Numbered from the stretch's first letter, positions 8,161-17,656 are shown. The stretch: 64,000 bases of DNA from Armatimonas sp043757465 (GCF_043757465.1 NZ_JAYVPL010000145.1:1-64000), one strand, 5' to 3'. Notes: generated from the letters alone by a model not told the origin. A program made the numbers and translations.

Positions 8161-9543
8161 TTACCCGCCACTGCCGAGACTGGCTCGGGCTTGCTTGATT
8201 TGGGTTTCGACGGCCGCGCGGGCCGTCCCCCCTGGGCTCGTGCGCGCATTGGCGGAGGCCTCCGGTGTAATTGCTGCCAGTGCAGCGGTGGTGAAACGAG
8301 GGTCGTAGGTCAGAAGTGCTTCTAGTGTGAGGTCTTCCAGCCCAATCTTGGTGACGAGACAGCCCCGGACGATGCGCCCGACGATCTCATGGGCTTCGCG
8401 GAAGGGAATCCCGTCGGCGGCAAGGGCATCGGCGAGGTCGGTGGCGGTGGAGAAGTCGCCGCGCATAGATTTCAGCATGCGTTCGGGCTTGAAGGCCGCT
8501 GTTTCCAGCATCCGGTGCATGAGCGAGACGCAGAGCGTGACGGTGTCGGCGGCATCAAAGAGCGGCTCTTTGTCTTCCTGCATGTCCTTGTTGTAGGTGA
8601 GCACGAGGCCCTTCATGAGAGTGAGCAGCGTGGTTAAGTCGCCATACACGCGCCCCGTCTTGCCCCGGATCAGCTCGGCGACATCCGGGTTTTTCTTTTG
8701 CGGCATGATGCTGCTGCCTGTGGTCACTGAGTCGGCCAATTCCACAAAGCCAAACTCTGGCGTACTCCAGAGCACCAGCTCTTCCGCGAGACGCGATAAG
8801 TGAAGCTGAAGCAAGCTGGCATCGGCGCAAAACTCTACGGCGAAGTCCCGGTCGGCGACGGCATCGAGCGAGTTAGGGCAAATACCGCTAAAGCCCAGCT
8901 CGGCGGCGACAAAATTTCTATCTATCGGAAACGGTGTTCCCGCCAGTGCCCCCGCTCCAAGCGGCAGAAAATTTAGGCGCTTGCGGCAGTCCGCAAGGCG
9001 CTCATCGTCGCGGCTGAGCATCCAGAAGTAGGCCAGAAAGTGATGAGAAAGCAGAACCGGTTGCGCGTGCTGATGGTGTGTGCGGCCGGGCAGCACCGTC
9101 CCCAGATTCACCTCGGCCAGCGCGACGAGCTGCACCCGAAGCTTGGTTAATTCTCCGCGCAATTCATCCAGCGCCGTGCGCAGCCAGAGGCGTATGTCCG
9201 TCGCGATCTGGTCGTTGCGAGAGCGCGCGGTGTGAAGCTTGCCCGCGACCTCTTTGCCCAGACGCTCAAAGAGCATGCTCTCTATGGCGGAGTGAATGTC
9301 CTCGGCCTCGGGCGGCAGGCTCGCCGCACCACTCTCTAATTCCGCAAAGAGACTCTCCAGACCCCCCACGATCTTCGCCGCGTCGCTCTCATGGATAATG
9401 CCCTGCTTGCCCAGCATCCTCGCGTGCGCGATGCTGCCGGTGATATCCTCGCGCCAGAGCCGCTGGTCAAAAGGAAGTGACTGATTAAATTTCCAGACGA
9501 GAGCATCGGTCGTGCCCTCGAATCGTCCGCCCCAGAGTGCCAT
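8161..9543 (-). CDS. argH: argininosuccinate lyase
   Basis: 460 residues; last step of arginine biosynthesis, splitting argininosuccinate into arginine and fumarate as a cytosolic homotetramer. The fumarase/aspartase superfamily signature GSSIMPQKKNPD is intact, as are the N-terminal LWGGRFEG and the SRNDQIATDIRLWLR substrate region. No argG or other arg genes are adjacent. It is the first gene of a minus-strand run with the two methyltransferases and is divergent from the sulfatase fusion (72-bp gap). Confidence 0.97.
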   Translation of the reverse strand: MALWGGRFEGTTDALVWKFNQSLPFDQRLWREDITGSIAHARMLGKQGIIHESDAAKIVGGLESLFAELESGAASLPPEAEDIHSAIESMLFERLGKEVAGKLHTARSRNDQIATDIRLWLRTALDELRGELTKLRVQLVALAEVNLGTVLPGRTHHQHAQPVLLSHHFLAYFWMLSRDDERLADCRKRLNFLPLGAGALAGTPFPIDRNFVAAELGFSGICPNSLDAVADRDFAVEFCADASLLQLHLSRLAEELVLWSTPEFGFVELADSVTTGSSIMPQKKNPDVAELIRGKTGRVYGDLTTLLTLMKGLVLTYNKDMQEDKEPLFDAADTVTLCVSLMHRMLETAAFKPERMLKSMRGDFSTATDLADALAADGIPFREAHEIVGRIVRGCLVTKIGLEDLTLEALLTYDPRFTTAALAAITPEASANARTSPGGTARAAVETQIKQARASLGSGG

Positions 9544-9615
9544 ATCGGGGTCATAGTATCACGACTAGGTGGGAGCGAGGTAGGAAATCCCATACCGCGC
9601 GGTGAACCCTTCTCC

Positions 9616-11793
9616 ATGCCTGCAATGCCGCTTAATCGTCCCAATATTGTCGTGATCCTCGCCGATGACCTCGGCTACGGGGATCTGAGCTGTTACAATC
9701 CTGCCTCGAAGATTCCGACCCCGAATCTCGATCAGCTCGCCCGTGAGGGCGTGCGCGCCACCGATGCGCACGCGCCCGCTTCCGTGTGCTCTCCCACGCG
9801 CTATGCGATGCTGACCGGGCGCTATGCCTGGCGCGGGATTCTGCAAAACGGGGTGGTGGCACCGTGGGGAAAGCCGATTTTAGAGAGAGATCGCCTCAAT
9901 CTCGCCTTGTTGCTGCGCGGCCACGGCTACGCGACGGCGTGTGTGGGGAAGTGGCATCTGGGCTGGACCTGGCCGACCAAAGACGGTGCGCCGCCCAAGG
10001 GCGTGAACGCTGGGCCGAGCAATGTGGATCTTTCCAAACCCATCGGCGACGGCCCAACGGCGCGGGGCTTTGATTATTACTTTGGTGTGGACTTGCCCAA
10101 CTACCCGCCCTACTGCTTTATCGAGGGCGACCGAACCCTGGGAGTTCCCACACGCCACACGGAGAAAGTCGGGCAGATCAACCGGCCCGGTCCGATCCTC
10201 GATGGCTGGCAGCTCGAAGACATTCTCCCCGAAGTGGGCCGCCGCGCCGTGCGCTGGCTGGAGAAGGCAGGCAAGGCAAGTAAAGACAGTAAAAACAGTA
10301 AACCGTTCTTTTTGTACCTGCCACTGACCTCGCCACACTTTCCCATCGCGCCCTCGCCCGAGTGGCAGGGCAAGACAAAAGCCGGAGCCTACGGTGATTT
10401 TGTCGCGCAGACCGACGGCGTCGTTGGGGATATCTTAGCGGCGCTCAAGCGAAACGGGCTGGAGGAAAACACCCTGGTGATTTTTACGTCGGACAATGGT
10501 CCGGAGCTCACGGGGGAGGTGAAGATCGGCGTCTATGACCGCATCACGGAGTTTGGCCACGACAGCCGGGGAGGCTTGCGCGGAGCCAAGCGCGATATGT
10601 GGGAAGGCGGGCACCGTGTTGCGTTTCTCGCACGTTGGCCCGGGAAAATTCGCCCGGGCTCGGTGTGTAAAGAGACAATCTGTCACGTGGACTTGATGGC
10701 GACTCTGGCCGGGGTACTGGGCGCTGAGCTGCCCGCGAACTCCGCCGAGGACAGTGTGGATCTACTGCCCGCGCTAACCGGCAAGCCAGGCAAGAGGCGC
10801 ACGACTCCCACAGTGCATCAAGCCGCATCTGGGAAGTTTGCCCTCCGCAAAGACGACTGGGTCTTTATCAATGCCCCTAGTGGCAACGATAACGGCAAGG
10901 GCGAGCCGGAGTCGCTACGGCCCGGCCCGGCGCACGGCCAGCCCGGTGAGCTGTTCTCTCTCAAAGACGACCCCGCCGAGCGCACCAATCGCTACGCCGA
11001 GAAGCCTGAGGTCGTACAGGAGCTCAAAGCGCTGCTGGAGCGCGTGAAGGCCGAGGGCCGCACGACTCCACCGTATCCGAAGAAGCGGCGCGATATTGGA
11101 ATCGGTGCCAAGCCCCTTCCGGGCGCGGAGGTGATTCTGGACGGCACCCGAAAGCTGCTCGATGACAAGTGGACGTACTGGCAAGGCCCGCGCTTTCGCT
11201 CGTCGCTGCCGATTAAGTGGCAGGTGGTTCAAGACCTCGTAGACGGTGGCACTTGTATCCAGACCGACGATCCCGCTGCCGCCGGGGGGCTCTACGGCGC
11301 GGCGGATATTGTGACAAAACGCGCCTACCGTGATTTTCGGTTGCACATCGAGTTCTGGATCGCAAAGCCGGGGGGCAACAGCGGGGTGTATCTTCAGAAC
11401 CGCTATGAAATACAAATCTGCGACGGTGACCGAACGACGCACGGCCTCGGGGCGGTGATCAATGAGCAGCCCGCGCCGTACCACGCCTATCATGGCCTCG
11501 GAAAGTGGAATGCCTACGATATTGTCTTTCGTGCCGCGCGTTTTGTGGGCGGCAAGCTGGTCGAGAAGGCCCGCACGACAATCTACCTCAATGGCCAGAA
11601 AGCGCACTCGGACGTATCCATTAGTCAGGTCTGGGGCGGCGCTGACTCCGGCGTGGATGGCGGAAACGACAATGGGCGCGGGATCACGGACACGCCCCAG
11701 GGCCTCAAGCTCCAGTGCGAGGGCCACGATGTGCGCTACCGCAATGCGTGGATCAAGGAGCTAAACCTGGATAAAATGGGAACGGATTTCTAG
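9616..11793 (+). CDS. sulfatase fused to a DUF1080 (3-keto-disaccharide hydrolase-like) domain
   Basis: 725 residues. Residues ~8-470 form a type I formylglycine sulfatase: metal-binding NIVVILADDLGYGD, the modification site ASVCSPTR (Cys to be oxidised to formylglycine by FGE or an anaerobic maturase), then GKWHLG and FTSDNGPE. Residues ~505-720 form a PF06439-type lectin-like domain (FRLHIEFWIAKPGGNSGVYLQ, YEIQICDG, then KLQCEGHDVRYRNAWIKEL). The joint protein would desulfate and bind or cleave a glycan. No signal peptide is seen. A short repeat around 10280-10302 (AGTAAAGAC-like units) encodes KASKDSKNSK just before the conserved FFLYL strand. Its stop shares a CTAG with the convergent stop of the DUF418 gene. 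Confidence 0.9.
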   Translation: MPAMPLNRPNIVVILADDLGYGDLSCYNPASKIPTPNLDQLAREGVRATDAHAPASVCSPTRYAMLTGRYAWRGILQNGVVAPWGKPILERDRLNLALLLRGHGYATACVGKWHLGWTWPTKDGAPPKGVNAGPSNVDLSKPIGDGPTARGFDYYFGVDLPNYPPYCFIEGDRTLGVPTRHTEKVGQINRPGPILDGWQLEDILPEVGRRAVRWLEKAGKASKDSKNSKPFFLYLPLTSPHFPIAPSPEWQGKTKAGAYGDFVAQTDGVVGDILAALKRNGLEENTLVIFTSDNGPELTGEVKIGVYDRITEFGHDSRGGLRGAKRDMWEGGHRVAFLARWPGKIRPGSVCKETICHVDLMATLAGVLGAELPANSAEDSVDLLPALTGKPGKRRTTPTVHQAASGKFALRKDDWVFINAPSGNDNGKGEPESLRPGPAHGQPGELFSLKDDPAERTNRYAEKPEVVQELKALLERVKAEGRTTPPYPKKRRDIGIGAKPLPGAEVILDGTRKLLDDKWTYWQGPRFRSSLPIKWQVVQDLVDGGTCIQTDDPAAAGGLYGAADIVTKRAYRDFRLHIEFWIAKPGGNSGVYLQNRYEIQICDGDRTTHGLGAVINEQPAPYHAYHGLGKWNAYDIVFRAARFVGGKLVEKARTTIYLNGQKAHSDVSISQVWGGADSGVDGGNDNGRGITDTPQGLKLQCEGHDVRYRNAWIKELNLDKMGTDF

Positions 11794-12755
11794 ACACGTG
11801 CCCAGAGGCTCTCCAGCGGGCCACGCGAAAAGTGCCGGAACCAGAGCGTGGTGAGCGGCAGCGCGAGGAGCACGTAGCCAAAGAACGCCCAGAGCCCTAG
11901 GTGCACGGGCCAGTCTTCGTCGGGGTAGAGCAGGCGCAGCGGGGCAAAGACGGCGACAATATGCAGGACGTAGTGGGTGAGCGACGCCCGTCCAAGCCGT
12001 GCGAGTGGCTGCGTGATTCTTGGCAAGCCCCGTGCACCGTCCCACCAGAGCAGACCCGCGATCACTGCCGCCGCGCTGCTCCCGATGCGCAGTAAAAATG
12101 GCAGTGTGGTCGGAATCCAGGTACAGGGGCCAAGTCGCTCCGCGTAGAGCTGCGCCGCAATGGCAACGACCAGTGCGCCCCAAAAACAGCGACGAGCACG
12201 CTTGGTCGTCGGCCCGGTGCCAGTAACGGCAATAACTCCCAGAAGCGGCAGCGCGAGCCAGGGAAGAATCGGGTAGTTTCCATCAAAGACAAGCGCTCGA
12301 AACGTCGCCCCGCCAAGGCCGTGGTCCGCAAGATGACTGCCGTCGTCGAGCCAGTCTGTGGTGACGAAGTGAGCGTAGCGTCTCGGGACGAGCGGCGTGA
12401 CAACGAGAACCAGAACCAGCGCACTCCAGACTGCGCGTTGGCCCGTACGCCAGAGCAAGAAGCAGAGCACCATCATCAGCGCGAGCGGCACCAGAACTTC
12501 GGTGGGCCAGACAAAGCGATGAAACAGTGCCCCGAAAATCGCGAGGGTCAGGGCGCGGCGAGCGAACTTCATCGAAGGGAACGTGCGCTGTGCTTGGAGC
12601 GCCCAGGCCATTCCTGCGAGCAAAAAGAAGAGCGCCGCTGCTCGGCCTTCGAGAATATTCGCCAGTTTGGAGCCGACCAAGTGCAGGTAGATCATCCCCA
12701 AGACGGCGATTCCACGTGCAACATCGAGTGCGGGAAGGCGGGTAACCTGGCTCAT
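11790..12755 (-). CDS. DUF418/YeiB-like membrane acyltransferase
   Basis: 321 residues with about nine hydrophobic helices. The N-terminal LPALDVARGIAVLGMIYLHL and the C-terminal LARLGRASLTHYVLHIV plus RGPLESLW are the hallmarks of the DUF418/YeiB and heparan-alpha-glucosaminide-acetyltransferase-like families. They are thought to move acyl groups across or at the inner membrane. Its ATG overlaps the stop of the peptide synthetase by 4 bp (ATGA), so it is co-translated with it and probably modifies its product (inference). It converges on the sulfatase fusion with overlapping stops. Confidence 0.8.
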   Translation of the reverse strand: MSQVTRLPALDVARGIAVLGMIYLHLVGSKLANILEGRAAALFFLLAGMAWALQAQRTFPSMKFARRALTLAIFGALFHRFVWPTEVLVPLALMMVLCFLLWRTGQRAVWSALVLVLVVTPLVPRRYAHFVTTDWLDDGSHLADHGLGGATFRALVFDGNYPILPWLALPLLGVIAVTGTGPTTKRARRCFWGALVVAIAAQLYAERLGPCTWIPTTLPFLLRIGSSAAAVIAGLLWWDGARGLPRITQPLARLGRASLTHYVLHIVAVFAPLRLLYPDEDWPVHLGLWAFFGYVLLALPLTTLWFRHFSRGPLESLWARV

Positions 12756-15700
12756 CGCGTGGGAGCCCCTTCGTAGTGCTGACCGGGGAGTAAGAGCTCA
12801 TCTTTCATGATGACGCTGTGTGGTGCGACATAGGTTCCCTCGCCGATGACGGCTCCGTAGAGTGGAACAGTGTTGCTTCCCACGGTTGCATACGCGCCGA
12901 TTCGTACTTTATTGAGTTTCAGCACGCGGTCCTCGAACGTGTGGGCTTGGAACGCCGCCGTCACCGTGGCTCCGTCGCCGATCTCGATCATGTCCGGGTC
13001 CACCACTTGCGAGAAACCACTGCCTAGCACGACGCCACGTCCGAGCTTGAGACCCATCGCCCGCAGATACGAAGTGAGCATGGGAGTGCCTTCGAGAGCC
13101 GTGAGTGTCCCACGGGCGTAGACTCCCCAGGCGACGTAGAGAAAGTCCCAGCGGCTGCACCAGCACGACCAGAGCGGGTGCGTCCCAGGGCGCGTCTTTC
13201 CCAGTAAAAGCCACTTGAGCACCAGAATTGTTAGGCAGAGCGTCGCAGCTCCCGTCATTGCGACCGGCGGCGCAGCCCACATGTGTTGCGACATGCTCGC
13301 CAAGCTCTTAGAGAGTACGAGAGTCGGCACCACGGGCAAGGCAAAGCGGAGTGTCTCCCAAAACAGGCGATCCAGGTAGCGAAGGACACTCGGATTATGG
13401 GTAAGCTCACGATCGTAGGCAACAATCTCGCGGCGCGGGAGTGCAAAGGGCGGGTGCCCAAACCAGGAAGTGCCACTTGTCATGAGCGCGTCATTGGCGA
13501 CGGTGCAGACACCCAGCAGAATATCATCGGGTAAGCTCTGGCCACCGGCAACGACCACGTGATTTCCCAGAAAGACATTGGTGCCGATTTTTACTTTGGC
13601 GAGTGTCACTGTGCCGCGATGTACTTTTGGCCCCCCGAGATAGATACCGTCCGCGAAGAATGTCTCCGGCCCGATCTCGACCAATCCTGGGATGACGTCA
13701 ATAATCGTGCTAATCTCGCAGCTTCGCCCCACGCGCATTCCCGCTGCCCGGAGCCAGAGTGGCCAGAAAAGGGCACCGCTGAGCCACTCTCCGGCAGAGT
13801 CCACGAGTCCCGCTTTGAGCCACACGCGAATGTAGCCCAGGCTCCAGCGCGCGAGCACACCTTCTGAGACGTGGCCCAGCGCACGAACGGCCAGTGCCTC
13901 CAGCGCCAGCGTGAGTGGGAGCGCCAGAGTTAGGAGCCCTGTAAATATCGGCAGCGAGTGCGCCAGGCTCTGTGTTTCTAGGCCTAGCCAGACAATTGCC
14001 CCGGTAGTGAGCAGCTCCAGCGGCAGAGCGAGCACCGACCAGAGAGTGCTCTGTGCGAGCAACAATGCAAGGCTATAGGCAAGCGGCGAGAGAGCGCGGT
14101 GCGTCGTTTGCGTGAGGGGCGGCACGGGCGGGGCGTGTCCCGCAGGCTGCGCGGGAATGCCGTCCCAGCGCTCGCCTGCGGGAATTGCAGTACCCGCTGG
14201 CAGCGACGAGAGCGCGGTGAGATAGGCACCCGACGCCAGAGAGGCACCCGGCCCGACCCCCGCCCGGACATCCAGTGTCGCGCCGGTACCGAGCGTAATC
14301 GGCCCGATGACCAGGTGCCGGTCTTCCAGCTCCACCAGCCGCAGAGCCGCGTCCTGGCTCACCGTCACGTCATCGCCAAGCTCTAGTAAGTCCCAGCCGC
14401 CCTGGATCAGATCCACGCCCCGGTGGAGATGCACGCGCTGCCCGATCCGTGCCCCGAGCGCCCGCAGCGCCCAGCACTGAAACTCGGTGCCCACGAGTAC
14501 GGGCCAGGGAATCAGGCGTACCACTTGCACCAGGATCCAGTGGCGCAGATAAAAATCTCCCCACACGGGTTCGCGACGCGGTGTGTACTTGCCGATCAGC
14601 AGGCGCTTCACCAAGACAGCAACAAAGACGGCCAGAGGGGTGTAGAGCGCCAGCCCGAGAGAAAGCAAGGGTGGGGTGAGTAAGATCAGTTGCACCAGTC
14701 CCAGCCGCTGGAGCAGCGTGGGAAGAAGCTCGAAGAAGCCGCCGTAGGCCGCAAACGAGGCGAGCGTGAGCTCTAGCAGAAGCCACAGGCTCTGGAGTAG
14801 CCCGGTGCGTCGCTCGCCGCGCGTGTCCAGCGGCAAGGTTGCTTGTCGCTGGGTTTGTCGGGATTCGTGTGTAGGCGGTAAAACCCTCTGTGCCAGCGCG
14901 GCAACCGTGCGGGCTTCGTAGAGATCGCGGACGGTTAGTGAGGCGGTGGCAGGATCGGTGCGCAGGCGGGAGATCAGCTGCGCGGCTTGCAGCGATGTGC
15001 CCCCGAGCTCCTGAAAGAAATCATCGGTGACGGAAAATACATCCAGCGTCAGCGTTTGCGCAAAAGCGGCTACAAGTGTCTTTTCCAGTGGGGTGCGCGG
15101 CGCAATAATCGCTCGCTCTGCACTGCGTTCTGAGCGACTCAGTGTCGGTAAGCTCTCCCGCTTGAGCTTTCCGCCAACGCTTTTGGGTAGCTCCGCGAGT
15201 ACGCCAAAGAGCGCGGGGATCATGTAGGGTGGCAGCGCCTCACGAAGCGCCGCCTTGAGTGTGTCGAAGTCTGGCTGCTGCGTGGAGTCCGTCGGGACAA
15301 TAAACGCGGCTAGGTCGTTGCCGTTGTTCTGGATGCAGCACGCCGCCTCGCGGACGCCGTCGCACTGTGCCAGGCAGGTTTCAATCGCTTCCAGCTCGAT
15401 GCGGTAGCCGCGCAGTTTGACCTGTGAATCGAGCCGCCCGTGGTAGTGAAACGCGCCACCCTTCGCTTCGGCATCGCGGTGCACGAGATCGCCCGTTCGG
15501 TAAAGCCGCCCGAGAGAGGGGTGCATGAAAAACTTCTCCGCCGTCAGCTCCGGCCGCTTGTGGTAGCCGCGTGCGAGCCCCACTCCGCCCAGACACAGCT
15601 CCCCCGAGATTCCCTCTGCCACCTCGTTAAGCTCGGCATCAAGAACATAGGCTTGCAAGCCGGGCACGGGCGTGCCGATGGTAATCGGCTCCCCCACGCG

Positions 15701-16714
15701 AATATCGCCGCGCAAGGCCGTGACCGTGCACTCCGTGGGGCCGTAGCCATTGACCAGCCGCCGCCCGAGTGCCCAGCGATCCGCAATGTCGCGGGGCAGT
15801 GCCTCGCCCCCGACATAGAGCAGCTTGAGTTCAGGCAGTGCTGTTTCGGGGTGCTCGCAGCCTGTCGTTCGTAGCAGTGTCGGTGGCGGGCAGAGAACCG
15901 TAATACGCTCGTCTCTTAGCCACGTTACCAAGTCCGGCCCAAGGCGCGCCGCCTCATCGTCCATGACCACCACACTCGCCCCGGATGCCAGTGCGAGCCA
16001 GATCTCCTCCACCGATGAGTCATACGCGGGCGACGAGCCCTGGGCCACCCGATCTCCCGGCCCCAGCCCAAACTCGGCGAGATCTGAGTGCACCAGACTC
16101 ACAATGCTCCGGTGCTCAATGAGAACGCCCTTGGGCTTTCCCGTAGTGCCTGAGGTGTAGATCACGTAGGCTAACCTCTCGGTGAACCTCTCCCCTAGCC
16201 CCTCTCCCGGACGCTCCTTCGTCGCTGGGAAAGGGGAATTGGCTCCCTCCTTTCCCAACGAGCTTGCGAGTGCCCGCACCCAGAGGGTACCCGGGAGGGC
16301 TGGGGAGGAGAGGTTGAAAATCTGCACGGGAAACGCGCCGCGCTCGGCGCGGGCAAGGCCGTGAGAGTCGGTGAGGAGTAGCACGGCGCGGGAGTCTTTG
16401 AGAATCTCGCGCACTTGCTCGTCGGGAAACGAGGGATCAATGCACACATACGCCGCTCCAGATTGTAGCACGGCAAGCTGCGCTGCGTAGAGAAGCGCTG
16501 TGTCTCGGGAGAGCAAGATCGCAACGACGCACTCCCCGATCACTTCGCTCTGAAACTGCACGCGAAGCGCCTCAGCGGCTTGGGCAAGCTGGGCGTAGGT
16601 GAGCGTGATGCGCTCCGGGCGTGTGGCGCTTGGGGGAACCTCAATGGCAATGGCATCGGGCCAGGTGCGCGCGGCGTGCTCGAAGAACTCGTGAAGGCAT
16701 GTGGGCACTGTCAT
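12752..16714 (-). CDS. Pls/PosA-family membrane-bound nonribosomal peptide synthetase
   Basis: 1320 residues. An adenylation domain (~15-520) shows A3 YVIYTSGTTGKPKGV, A5 NGYGPTECTV, A7 YRTGDLV, A8 GRLDSQVKLRGYRIELE and A10 GGKLKRESLP. A carrier domain follows, with the phosphopantetheine Ser in ELGGTSLQAA (~571). There is no ordinary condensation or thioesterase domain. From ~640 to the end come blocks of transmembrane helices alternating with three left-handed beta-helix (hexapeptide) stretches, ending in GQHYEGAPTR. This is the architecture of the Pls/PosA group, which includes the epsilon-poly-lysine synthetases that make amino-acid homopolymers. The adenylated residue cannot be read by eye. 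A palindromic repeat inserts about 44 residues (133-177) between A2 and A3. Confidence 0.92.
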   Translation of the reverse strand: MTVPTCLHEFFEHAARTWPDAIAIEVPPSATRPERITLTYAQLAQAAEALRVQFQSEVIGECVVAILLSRDTALLYAAQLAVLQSGAAYVCIDPSFPDEQVREILKDSRAVLLLTDSHGLARAERGAFPVQIFNLSSPALPGTLWVRALASSLGKEGANSPFPATKERPGEGLGERFTERLAYVIYTSGTTGKPKGVLIEHRSIVSLVHSDLAEFGLGPGDRVAQGSSPAYDSSVEEIWLALASGASVVVMDDEAARLGPDLVTWLRDERITVLCPPPTLLRTTGCEHPETALPELKLLYVGGEALPRDIADRWALGRRLVNGYGPTECTVTALRGDIRVGEPITIGTPVPGLQAYVLDAELNEVAEGISGELCLGGVGLARGYHKRPELTAEKFFMHPSLGRLYRTGDLVHRDAEAKGGAFHYHGRLDSQVKLRGYRIELEAIETCLAQCDGVREAACCIQNNGNDLAAFIVPTDSTQQPDFDTLKAALREALPPYMIPALFGVLAELPKSVGGKLKRESLPTLSRSERSAERAIIAPRTPLEKTLVAAFAQTLTLDVFSVTDDFFQELGGTSLQAAQLISRLRTDPATASLTVRDLYEARTVAALAQRVLPPTHESRQTQRQATLPLDTRGERRTGLLQSLWLLLELTLASFAAYGGFFELLPTLLQRLGLVQLILLTPPLLSLGLALYTPLAVFVAVLVKRLLIGKYTPRREPVWGDFYLRHWILVQVVRLIPWPVLVGTEFQCWALRALGARIGQRVHLHRGVDLIQGGWDLLELGDDVTVSQDAALRLVELEDRHLVIGPITLGTGATLDVRAGVGPGASLASGAYLTALSSLPAGTAIPAGERWDGIPAQPAGHAPPVPPLTQTTHRALSPLAYSLALLLAQSTLWSVLALPLELLTTGAIVWLGLETQSLAHSLPIFTGLLTLALPLTLALEALAVRALGHVSEGVLARWSLGYIRVWLKAGLVDSAGEWLSGALFWPLWLRAAGMRVGRSCEISTIIDVIPGLVEIGPETFFADGIYLGGPKVHRGTVTLAKVKIGTNVFLGNHVVVAGGQSLPDDILLGVCTVANDALMTSGTSWFGHPPFALPRREIVAYDRELTHNPSVLRYLDRLFWETLRFALPVVPTLVLSKSLASMSQHMWAAPPVAMTGAATLCLTILVLKWLLLGKTRPGTHPLWSCWCSRWDFLYVAWGVYARGTLTALEGTPMLTSYLRAMGLKLGRGVVLGSGFSQVVDPDMIEIGDGATVTAAFQAHTFEDRVLKLNKVRIGAYATVGSNTVPLYGAVIGEGTYVAPHSVIMKDELLLPGQHYEGAPTR
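16185..16315. repeat. palindromic REP-like element inserted in frame in the synthetase
   Basis: The outer arms AACCTCTCCCCTAGCCCCTC (from 16185) and its near-complement ending at 16315 pair over about 25 bp with a few gaps. Inside, TGGGAAAGG (16226-16234) pairs with CCTTTCCCA (16249-16257). The ~131-bp element is open on the coding strand and adds a Pro/Gly/Ser-rich segment to the adenylation domain. Its CCCCTAGCCCC core recurs at 32524-32603. Confidence 0.75.
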
Positions 16715-16735
16715 TCTTGCCCCATTGTACGACTT

Positions 16736-17224
16736 TTACTCGGCACGGAGCAGGCGCAGAAGATGCGGGGCAAGCCAAGGACGAAGCGCCTCGCGCTCAG
16801 GGACGGTGAGCTGCTTGAATCCCTGGATTTCACCCCGGCAGCGTGCACTATCACACTGACACTCAAACGCTTCCGCCATTGCGTACTCGGTGGTGTTGTA
16901 GTTAAACGTGATCTCCTCCCAGGGCTGAATCACACGGGCCGCATAGACATCGCGCCCCCAGATGTAGGCGCTGGGTTCGCAGTGGTGGTTCATGAAGCGC
17001 CAGTAGTAGCGATCCAGAATCGTCTCCATGACGCTCTCCCCTAGGTCAATATGCGCGCTCTCCCCAATCTGGACAGAGTAGCGGGTCGGGTGGCTTGTCT
17101 GCTCTCCTTCAATATGAAAGAGCAGCTCGCCCGCTGCAATCGGCACCGGCTCCGTGGCCACGAGCTGAAACTGACCACGTAGCCGCAGCACCCCGACGCG
17201 TGGTTTAGTCTTCTCTGAGTTCAT
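16736..17224 (-). CDS. small stand-alone SET-domain protein with post-SET cysteines
   Basis: 162 residues from the ATG at 17224; upstream in-frame codons lack family similarity. SET motifs are visible: FMNHHCEPSAYI (the NHSCxPN-type knot), EEITFNYNTTEY, and a post-SET cluster CQCDSARCRGEIQGF. SET proteins transfer methyl from SAM to protein lysines; bacterial ones often have unknown targets. It ends 21 bp before the peptide synthetase start on the same strand, so it likely opens the three-gene operon. Methylation of the carrier protein, of a lysine-containing product, or of something unrelated are all open. Confidence 0.85.
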   Translation of the reverse strand: MNSEKTKPRVGVLRLRGQFQLVATEPVPIAAGELLFHIEGEQTSHPTRYSVQIGESAHIDLGESVMETILDRYYWRFMNHHCEPSAYIWGRDVYAARVIQPWEEITFNYNTTEYAMAEAFECQCDSARCRGEIQGFKQLTVPEREALRPWLAPHLLRLLRAE

Positions 17225-17463
17225 AAGGGAACTGTATCGAAGAGAAATGAGAGAAAAATGAAAGCGAGGCAAGACCGCTCCCAAAATCCCCCTACGGTGT
17301 TCCCCGTCGGTGAAATCTCCCGTCAATATCATGAATCGTTCATTACTTGCCCCCTCAACTTTGTTCTCACTTTTGCCGGAGTATCTAGCCGTCACACCTT
17401 GTTTACAGAAGATTCCAAGGGGTTCTGGCAAGGAACTACATTTGAGTGTGACGTCTCGTTTGC

Positions 17464-17656
17464 CAGGTGCGGAGCTACCAAGCTCCGCCTGTAAAATCTT
17501 CGCGTCTTGTAGTGTTGGTGCAACTTTCGAGTTGTGCTTGGCATAGGTGCGCGGCGCACCATGCCTGGGGCACGGACGGTGCCTTTGCAGGCTAACGTGG
17601 GCGGAAGCGCCGAGCGTTCTGCAAGAAGCCTGAAGTCAGAGCATTGTTGTTTTTTG
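17464..17656 (+). ncRNA. candidate structured RNA of unknown class
   Basis: Within a gene-free stretch (17225-17690) five hairpins follow each other. They are GCGGAGCT/AGCTCCGC (17469-17488); CAACT-TTCG-AGTTG with a stable UUCG loop (17521-17534); GGCAT-A-GGTGCG/CGCACC-ATGCC (17540-17565); GGCAC/GTGCC (17569-17583); and a composite stem TTGCAG...CTGCAA (17585-17624). A T-rich run TTGTTGTTTTTT follows at 17645-17656 like a terminator. No match to tmRNA, SRP, RNase P or known riboswitch cores was recognised. The strand is inferred from the T-run. The rest of the interval (17225-17460) shows no gene. Confidence 0.35.

Noticed and set aside
10915..11727. 270-residue open frame on the minus strand
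   Set aside because: Shadow of the sulfatase-DUF1080 fusion in high-GC DNA.
17464..17656. Known housekeeping RNA (tmRNA, SRP, RNase P)
   Set aside because: None of the conserved cores, such as a T-arm GGTTCGA or the SRP GGAAG/AGCAG loop pair, could be found, so it is listed only as an unknown structured RNA.
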